NCBI RefSeq assembly: GCF_027595985.1
Contig: NC_073304.1
Coordinates: 138,154,331 to 138,218,330 of the forward strand
Length of the DNA stretch: 64,000 nt
From: Sorex araneus
Taxonomy: Eukaryota; Chordata; Mammalia; Eulipotyphla; Soricidae
Reading direction: 5' to 3'
How positions within the stretch are numbered: the first letter of the stretch is position 1; each line of letters begins with the position of its first letter. Positions 57,501 through 64,000 of the stretch are shown here, piece after piece. The notes beneath the pieces were generated by a model. The model was not told where the DNA came from. It searched no databases and worked only from the letters and a program-made list of their open reading frames with translations. A program made the position numbers and the translations under genes.

Positions 57501-57850
57501 CGGAGGAATTGGAGATGAGGAGGAGCTGGAAATGCAGATTTAGCATCAAGCACAGACCTACACTCGCTCTCTCTCTCAGAAGCACAGAGCTCCCCACACT
57601 CTCACCCTTCCAGCGAGCCGGGCCGCCTGACGGCCGGGTTTCCCGGGCCAGCGGCTAGACCAGAGCACACATTGATTTGCTGCTTTCTAAGCCCCTCAAC
57701 AGTTTCTCTCTCTACACAAAGATTTTTTTCAACAAACAAAAGCAACAAACTATATACATATATATTTTAAAATATTTTTTGCCTTCCCTCCTGCTCCCCT
57801 GCTCCGCCAGCCCGCGCGTCTCCTAGTACCACTTTTCCGTCCAAAGAAAG
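57500..57850 (+). other. PCSK2: PCSK2 5'UTR (start site approximate)
   Basis: Transcription is expected to start shortly after the CCAAT box and GC boxes, roughly 57480-57560, so this span is mostly 5'UTR. Two upstream ATGs exist: 57515 (a 47-codon frame ending at 57658) and 57532 (three codons). No ATG lies between 57535 and 57850. Whether the upstream ATGs are in the mRNA depends on the true start site. Confidence 0.55.
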
Positions 57851-58027
57851 ATGAAAGGTGGCCGTGTCTCCCAGTGGAAGGCGGCCGCCGGGCTCCTCGT
57901 CTGTGTCATGATTTTTGCATCTGCCGAGAGACCGGTCTTCACGAATCATTTTCTTGTGGAGTTGCATAAAGGGGGAGAAGAAGAAGCTCGCCAAGTTGCA
58001 GCAGAACACGGGTTCGGTGTCCGAAAG
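57851..58027 (+). CDS. PCSK2: PCSK2 (prohormone convertase 2), coding exon 1
   Basis: PCSK2 is the calcium-dependent subtilisin-like protease that cleaves prohormones such as proinsulin, proglucagon and POMC at dibasic sites in secretory granules, helped by the 7B2 chaperone. This exon gives 59 residues. Residues 1-25 are a signal peptide (MKGGRVSQWK, then a hydrophobic core ending FASA, with cleavage expected before ERPVF). Residues 26-59 begin the propeptide (NHFLVELHKG, AAEHGFGVRK). It reads as the mammalian PC2 N-terminus with a few substitutions. The start has A at -3. The exon ends AAG|gtaaga after a complete codon (phase 0). The catalytic and P domains lie on later exons outside the window. 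Promoter context suggests neuroendocrine, activity-dependent control. Confidence 0.97.
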
Positions 58028-60199
58028 GTAAGATTCCCCTTGCATTTCGCATGTTGTTTCAAAACGGGGGCATCCCTGCGCAATCTCATTGCAGGCTCCT
58101 TTGCAAGTTTTCTCTCTTTCGAACGCGATGCAGCTATTCTACCATCGGCTCTCTACCCCGACATTGCCTCCAGTGATCTTTTCACGAGTTATGTAATTAA
58201 AATGTCCTTCAAATTGTACCACTAAGGTCATCAAGAGAATTTATTGCCCTTTGACTTTGTGGCGGAGAGCAGGACAATACCGTTCCAACAAAGCCGTGCG
58301 CCCCGGCTGCTGTCCGAGGTACCAAGTTCGTCAGGCGCCGGGGATGGAGAGGGAGGACGCGCGCGGAGCCTCCCTGCTCGCGGCTGGCGGTCTGGCCGGG
58401 CACGCGTCCCCCTCCCCATCTCCCGGGGAGTAGTTTCTGACCCGTCAGGCTCCAGGCTCGGACCTGGGCACCTGCCTCGGTGCTTTCCTAGGACCCCGCG
58501 CCAGGAGGACTTCCCTCTCTGTGACTCTGGTCCCTGCGCTTTTATGCAGAGACGACAGCGCCCCGGCTCCAGAGACCGGGACACGGGAGCCGGCTTCTCC
58601 CTCCCGAACCCCGCACAACTTCACGCCCTCGGCCCTGCCCACGCCCGCCCACGCCGTTCCCCGCGGCGGAGTCCGGGCGCGCTCCCCGACTCTGCCCTCG
58701 GCGCCGGGCACGGAGGGCGTCTCTCCGGGTCGGCTTTCCCGAGGAGACGCGGGGATCCCCCTCCGAGAAGTTGGACTCCAACTGCCTGGGCAGCGTCAGA
58801 AAACTCGCAGCCTTAGAAAACAAACAAACAGAGCCGCCTTGGGGTTCCTTTGCAGACTTGGGGGTGCCTGCTCCGTGAGGGCGGGGGAGGCCGGGGAGCC
58901 GCGGCCAACCTGCTTGTTCTCCCCGCGAAGTCACTTGGCAGGGAACTGAAGCGTCCCCGGGGGACCAGAGTGGAGCAGGGGGCGGCCAGCGCGGAGGGGA
59001 AGGGGGCCGGCAGGGGAGGACCTCGTGGGAGGCGCCTGAAAGAAGAAGGAGGGTGGGTGAGGAGCCTGGGGTTCCGGCCTCGTCTCCTCCCCATCGTCCC
59101 GGGAGAGGGGCTGTCAGAGGCGCGGTGGGCGCTGTCTGCCGTCGCGCTGCCCTTGAGGGGCAGCGCGAACTGGGACTCCGGTGGGTCCCTCCGTGTTGAT
59201 TTCCCACGCCTCCTGCTTCCCCCCGGGCCGCCGCTAGGGCTGGCTCCATCACTGCGGGCTCTCCCGCCGGCGCTGGGCGGGCGTAGGCAGCAGGCGCGAT
59301 TCCCACCCCAGGTGCAGTTGACAGAGACTCTCATGAGAGGTCTGGGAGGAGGCGCTGGGTCGGCCGGGTGGCGCGCGGGCGGGTCCTGCAAAAGAGAACT
59401 TGTTGCTCCCGGGAAGCAAGCGTGGGTGAGGCCAGGGAAAGAAGACGTCAGCCCGGGGCGGGGGCAGCAAACCCTCCGTGGTTCTAGCCCAGGATCATCC
59501 AAAAGTGCTGCTAACAAAGTAAACAGGCGTAGCAGGCCTGTCTTCCTTCTTGCCCTCCAAGCCACACTTGGTAAGATCCAGCACCTTGGCTCCATAATTA
59601 AAAGTGATCATTATTAGCATGGTTTATGCACTGGATTTCTCACAGATTTTTCTTCATCTCAGCAACTCTGAGGAGACTGCTATTATTATTGTTGTTGAGT
59701 CTGCTTTTCATAAAGTACTTAGCTTAGAGAAGGACCTAAGGCTTTCCTCATCTTTCTACATGCTCTTTATCCATTCATGTCCCAAAGCAAACTAAGTACT
59801 CTGCAGAGTGTATTAGGTTTGGTGAGAAGCTGGTAAGAAAAAAAAAATGTGAGAGGGCCATTAGGTCCCTCTGTCTTAAATGTACAAAAGCCACAGTTGA
59901 TGCAGAAATACTTATTACTCTCCCCTACTCTGAAATTTTTCGATATAGGCAGACATTGCTATTCCTCGTTTCTTCCTTGTTGTATGCTCTTGGGGTCTTA
60001 TTTTTAAATTGTAATCAAATTTAAGTGTATCTGACATATTTTTTACCCAATTTGTTAATTCTTGACGATATTTTTTTTAATTTTAAGTATAGTTTTGGTC
60101 TTAGGATTTGAGCAAATAGTTATAGAGATAAACTCATCAGATGCTCAATGGAATTATGTCCATGTATTCACCTTAAAATATCAGGGAGCTTATTTTTGA

Positions 60200-60575
60200 G
60201 GTGTTTTTTGGTTTTGTTTGTGGGCCACACCAGGCATTTCTTAGGGTTTACTTCTAGCTCTGTGCTCAGGAATCAATCCTGGTGTGCCTTGGGGAATCAT
60301 ATGTGATGTCAGAGATCAAAGCCTGGTGGACTGGGTACAAAGAAAATGACCTGGGGCCGGAGTGATAGCACAGCGGGTAGGGCGTTTGCCTTGCACACGG
60401 CTGACCTGGGTTCGATCCCCGGCATCCCATATGGTCCCCCAAGCACCGCCTGGAGTAATTCCTGAGTGAAAAGCCAGGAGTAACCCCTGTGCATTGCTGG
60501 GTGTGACCCAAAAAGCAAAAAAAAAAAAAAAAAAGAAAAACGAAAATGACCTACGCACAGTACTATCACTCTATA
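60200..60575 (-). mobile_element. SOR-type SINE, antisense, split by another SINE
   Basis: 60200-60352 shows GTGGGCCACACCAGGCATTT, TCTAGCTCTGTGCTCAGGAA and ATGTGATGTCAGAGATCAAA. The head complement continues at 60553-60575 (CAGTACTATCACTCTA). The young SINE at 60353-60541 lies between. Confidence 0.8.
60353..60541 (+). mobile_element. SOR-type SINE, young, nested, with target duplication
   Basis: Near consensus (GGGGCCGGAGTGATAGCACA, GGTTCGATCCC, CCCATATGGTCCCCC, TGTGACCCAAAAAGC, A17). The 11-bp repeat GAAAATGACCT flanks it (60342-60352 and 60542-60552). It sits in intron 1, in the same orientation as PCSK2. Confidence 0.96.
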
Positions 60576-60599
60576 CTGCATATGTCCTTTCAAATGAGT

Positions 60600-60690
60600 G
60601 CTTTTTGTGTTGTGGCATCAGACACCCAGAAGTGGAATTGCTGGGTCATAGACCAGCTCAATTCTTAAAATTCAAAATGCCCTAATAATT
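60600..60690 (-). mobile_element. small L1 ORF2 fragment, antisense
   Basis: CACCCAGAAGTGGAATTGCT and GGGTCATAGACC resemble the complement of the ORF2 IPLLGIYP region (CCAGAAGTGGTATTGCTGGG at 10958). Short and diverged. Confidence 0.5.
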
Positions 60691-60939
60691 TTACTTCCCT
60701 TAAGAATACCACATAATTTACTGAAACATTTCACTGAGAATTTAGGTGAAAATCCAAACAGGTGATAACTAGCTGTTTTGTTTGGTTATGATATGCTTTG
60801 TTTTCTATTCATGTAGAAATTAACTAGGATAACTGCAGTAAAATTCTTTGATAGCTTTTATATGCAGAATAATTTAAAATGTAAATCTTATGATTGTGCT
60901 ATTATGTGATAGAAATATATTTACAATTATTTTATTTTG

Positions 60940-61105
60940 TTTGGTTTGGAGGTCACATCCAGCAGTGCTCAGGAACTACAGCCAATAATGTTCTAAGGGT
61001 TTTCTCTTTGCAGTACTTGGAAAGACTATATCGTACTGGGGATTAAACATAGACTTCTTGCAAGCAAAGCTTGTACTCTTAACTTTGAGCTATCTCCCTG
61101 GCCCC
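60940..61105 (-). mobile_element. SOR-type SINE, antisense, diverged
   Basis: GGAGGTCACATCCAGCAGTG, GTACTGGGGATTAAACATAG, CTTGCAAGCAAAGC and GAGCTATCTCCCTGGCCCC. Confidence 0.75.
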
Positions 61106-62074
61106 TTCATTTTAGCTACATTGATATGTAATTTAGTAAAGATATCTGTTTGAGGAATTTTCATTGAGGATAAATGTGTAACCAATATCCAAATCAAGAA
61201 ATAAAATATTAACATTATTTCCAAGTTCTCCTTTTGCTCACCAGGTTATTTTTAGTTGGGGGCTATTTAAAATATTGCTTCTGTGAATATCATATTATGT
61301 TTATTTTATTGAATATAGACACATACTTCTGTTGAGACTATTTTTAGGATGGACTGTTGAGTCAGTGGGAATATATGTCTTCATTTTGTTCTAGAAATCC
61401 GTATCAATTTTCAATTGCTATGTAGGACATTAAAACAAATATAATGGTCTACAACCATACAAATTTGTTATTTTATATTTTTTTCTGAATAAAGAATCCA
61501 ACACATTTTAGTTATATCTTCTGCTCTAGGCTTCATAGGCAGAAATCAAGATATTAATCTGATGTTTTCTCATCTAGAGCTACAACTAAGAAGAAACATG
61601 CTTAAAAACTTACTTAGATCCTATGAGAATTCTTTTAGTTGTAGACCTAGAATCTTCATTTTCTTGCTGACTGCAGAGTAAGGAATTATCTTAGCTCCTG
61701 AAACTCTTGTCCTAATTTGTCATATGGCCCAGATTATAGCCTTCAGAGCCTCTTCCTTCAGGAAAAGTTAAGGTCCTTCTCAGGGTAAACCAGGTTAAGT
61801 CAAACCCTCTCAGGAGATTTTTTCTTATGATTTCTTTCATGTATACAAGAAAACTGATTTGAGATGCCTCTATTTGATACATATCTTCACCTCTATCATA
61901 GAATCCAACTCTGTACATAAAATGTACCAAATTTACAGTCAGACTAATGAGGATTGTAGTCCATTTGGCTATAATTAAAAGGAATGGGGTTTTACAACAC
62001 ATGTATACCAATGAGTACAATTCTTGGGAATTACTTAGAATTTTGTCTACCACAGATGATTCTCCAAACCTTTT
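61106..62074. other. intronic sequence, mostly unassigned
   Basis: Parts of 61240-61400 (TGAGTCAGTGGGAATATATG) loosely resemble antisense L1. The open frame at 61712-62092 (- strand, 126 codons) has no recognisable domain. Confidence 0.4.
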
Positions 62075-62280
62075 TTCCCACAGATATGCCAATTTGCATT
62101 CCCACCAAGAAAGTATGAGGGTTGTGATTGTTCTACATCTTCACCAACATTTGATGTTTTATACCTTATCCCCTTTAGTTCTTCTGGTTAGGCATGGTGT
62201 GGTATTCCTTTATGGCTTTAATATCCATTTCCCTGATAATCACTTAAACACGAATGCCTCTTTATATGACCATTGGTGAC
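62075..62280 (-). mobile_element. L1 ORF2 C-terminal fragment, antisense
   Basis: TTTGCATTCCCACCAAGAAA, CTTCACCAACATTTGATG and CCCTGATAATCACTTAAACA are typical antisense L1 phrases. Confidence 0.6.
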
Positions 62281-62379
62281 TTAGATATACTCTTTCATTC
62301 TGTATTTATTTGCTTTAAAATTTGGGGGATCATGTTTCTTGGGGTTTGTAGGAGTATATTTGGTATTGGGTTCACTGTA

Positions 62380-62625
62380 CCACTGTCATCCCATTGTTCT
62401 TCAGTTTACTCGAGTGGGAGCCAGTAACTTCTCCATTTGTCTCAGTCCTGAGTTTTTAGCAGCCTCTCCTTACTCATCTTTTCCAACAATTTGGAGGCTC
62501 TTTCCAGGTTAAGGGAATGAGAACTATTATTACTGTTTTTGGCATATCAAAAATGTCACAGGAAGCTTGCCAGGCTCTGCCATGCCAGTGGGATACTCTC
62601 GGTAGCTTGCCGGGCTCTCTCTTCT
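62380..62625 (-). mobile_element. RTE-tailed SINE, long-tail variant, antisense
   Basis: CACTGTACCACTGTCATCCC, a TTCTTCAGTTTACTCGAGTG stretch, CCTGAGTTTTTAGCAGCCTC, TACTGTTTTTGGCATATCAA, GCTTGCCAGGCTCTGCCATG and GCTTGCCGGGCTCTC. It carries the same extra stretch as 46979-47115. The head is missing. Confidence 0.75.
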
Positions 62626-62850
62626 CGTTCTTTTATTTTATTTTATTTTATAGGAACCACACCTGGCAATGATCAGGGATATTGGGCCACTTTTGAGAAA
62701 GTGTTCCCCTCAAGGTGCTTGAGCAGGTGGTGCTTGGGTTATCCAGGGGCCATACCTGTGGTGCTCTGGGAATCGTATGGCATTACGGATCTAACTTACG
62801 GCCTTACACATGCTAGAACTGTACTCTAGCACTTGAACTATATTGACCCT
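62626..62850 (-). mobile_element. SINE-like repeat, antisense, diverged
   Basis: A (TTTTA)n start (tail complement), then AACCACACCTGGCAATGATC, GTGCTCTGGGAATCGTATGG, CTTACACATGCTAGAACTGT and AACTATATTGACCCTA. A longer body than standard SOR. Confidence 0.55.
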
Positions 62851-63904
62851 AATATTCATTTTATTAAATTTCTTGAGTGACTTTCTAAATCTTATAACCA
62901 AACCTAGCCAAACCAAGCAGCAATAATCTTTTAAAAATTTCCAAACCAAAGTTGCATCTTGCATTATCAAAAACTTTCAGGTCATTGTGATATGTCTTCT
63001 CCATCAAATATATATATATAGTTCATTAAACATTTTCCCCTCCTACAGATGAAGTTTTCTATGCTTAATAGATATTCATTTTGTGCTTCTTAACCAATAA
63101 ATACACTTGGATTGCAAAATGATGGTTTCATCATCAGCTAAAGATAAGATACTTGAAAAATTAATCTTCAAGAAACCTTCATATAGCAACCATTATTTCG
63201 TAGATAGCAATTTAACTAGAAAGCAGTAGGTAACAACCAGAAAATTAATGAGTGGCAGACTTCTATATTTTTCTAACCTTTCCAACTCAGAAATTATCAG
63301 TAGTGAAATAGATATAATCTTTGCACAAAGAAAATAATGTCTGCAGTTAAAGCTTGATCAAAATACAAAGAAAGAAAATTATACCTCTTTTCCTCAACTA
63401 AATGAACCTCAAAATCAATTTATACTTCAAAGGTCTTATTAGCTGTAAATCATAATGTTATAGCACATTGGAGTGATGTTACAATTAGGTTTGCAATAAT
63501 TATATATATATTCAGCTATAATTTATTGTAAAAGAAATATTCTTTATGAATTAAACATAATACATGAATTCAGACTTTACACACACATGAAAGAATGATT
63601 TTATTTCATACATGAATTAAGATGTAGTATTTCAAGAAGAATATAAATATACATTGTTCTTTAAAATCTAGATATTGTTTTGGATTCACAGCATTGTTTA
63701 AAATGAGAATTAGAGTTTGACATTTTTAAAATCAAGATGTTTTTCTTATAACTAATATTTCCTAACTGATTAAAATCTACTGCTGTTCAAATAAATAAAC
63801 ACATGCGAACTGACACTTCTATGTAAATTTGACCTTATATAGATTGCAGTGAGTTATAATATGAGACATATATGCAAAGGACTAAAATTAAACAAAAGAT
63901 TTTT
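62851..63904. other. unique AT-rich intronic sequence
   Basis: Nothing recognised apart from short (TA)n runs near 63009 and 63502. Confidence 0.5.
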
Positions 63905-64000
63905 AGTAGGGGTGGACCATACCTGATAGTGCTCAGGGATTACTCTGGCAGGCTCCAGGGACCCTAGAAGGTGCAGGGAAATCAAACTGGGTCAGCCATA
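63905..64000 (-). mobile_element. SOR-type SINE, antisense, cut by window end
   Basis: GGGTGGACCATACCTGATAG, GTGCTCAGGGATTACTCTGG and AATCAAACTGGGTCAGCCAT. The head lies beyond 64000. Confidence 0.75.

Larger units (their letters stand above)
57270..59480. other. CpG island over PCSK2 promoter, exon 1 and start of intron 1
   Basis: GC- and CpG-dense in two blocks (57270-57660 and 58230-59480) separated by the more AT-rich 5'UTR end and exon 1. The second block lies entirely in intron 1. Long open frames on both strands (for example 58542-59306, 58813-59595, 58850-59617) are explained by scarcity of stop codons in GC-rich DNA. Confidence 0.85.
58028..64000 (+). other. PCSK2: PCSK2 intron 1, 5' part (open at window end)
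   Basis: It starts with the donor GTAAGA. The first 1.45 kb is GC-rich; from 59500 on it is AT-rich with SINEs. No further PCSK2 exon is recognised, which fits the long first intron known for this gene. The exon encoding the next propeptide segment must lie beyond 64000. Confidence 0.85.

Noticed and set aside
57751..57775. TATA-like TATATACATATATATTTT stretch
   Set aside because: It lies within the 5'UTR only about 80-100 bp before the start codon, downstream of the GC boxes and CCAAT box; an AT-rich leader is more likely than a TATA promoter.
58542..59617. Frames of 254-260 codons on both strands
   Set aside because: Overlapping frames on both strands in a CpG island reflect low stop-codon frequency; the sequence lies in PCSK2 intron 1 and encodes nothing recognisable.
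61712..62092. 126-codon - strand frame in intron 1
   Set aside because: No recognisable domain and no splice or promoter signals; a frame of this length occurs by chance in AT-rich intron sequence.

Overview
This is a mammalian genomic window, and its repeats point to a shrew (Soricidae, probably Sorex). The commonest repeat is a tRNA-derived SINE of about 175 bp that I recognise as the shrew SOR family. It has a Pol III A box, the B box GGTTCGATCCC, the phrases CCCATATGGTCCCC and AGGAGTAATTCCTGAGTG, and an A-rich tail. About 35 copies or fragments lie on both strands. The species call is inference from these repeats.

Only one protein-coding gene is supported: the first coding exon of PCSK2 (prohormone convertase 2) at 57851-58027 on the + strand. 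It encodes the signal peptide and the start of the propeptide and ends at a clean GT donor. A GC-rich, CpG-rich promoter lies at about 57260-57500, the 5'UTR follows, and the remaining 6 kb (58028-64000) is the start of intron 1. In other mammals PCSK2 lies beside a long gene-poor interval, and positions 1-57250 fit that interval.

Layout. 1-2600: SINEs and a composite repeat with an L1-type 3' end. 2690-9075: one old + strand L1 broken by SINEs, an RTE-tailed repeat and two LTRs. 9140-10165: an antisense ERV 3' end. 10176-15428: an L1 on the - strand with ORF1 and ORF2 remnants, an 8-bp target-site duplication and an internal inverted duplication. 15437-22375: mostly unique sequence plus one LTR and one inverted L1. 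22376-26660: a 5'-inverted L1 carrying an LTR and a 540-bp purine tract. 27935-36335: SINEs, RTE-tailed SINEs, large purine or pyrimidine microsatellites and an RTE LINE fragment with a 9-bp target-site duplication. 37230-50165: L1 fragments, SINEs and RTE-tailed composites. 50166-56820: the least repetitive, AT-rich stretch, leading to a 315-bp polypurine tract and the PCSK2 CpG island.

The most interesting signal is a candidate SINE/LINE partnership. An RTE-clade LINE at 32583-33580 ends in about 60 bp that recur, at roughly 80% identity by eye, as the 3' end of a chimeric SINE. That SINE has the same tRNA-derived head as SOR, so one head appears with two tails: an A-rich tail (L1-type) and an RTE-type tail ending in short GACAGT-like repeats. 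Whether this pair is already catalogued cannot be decided from sequence alone.
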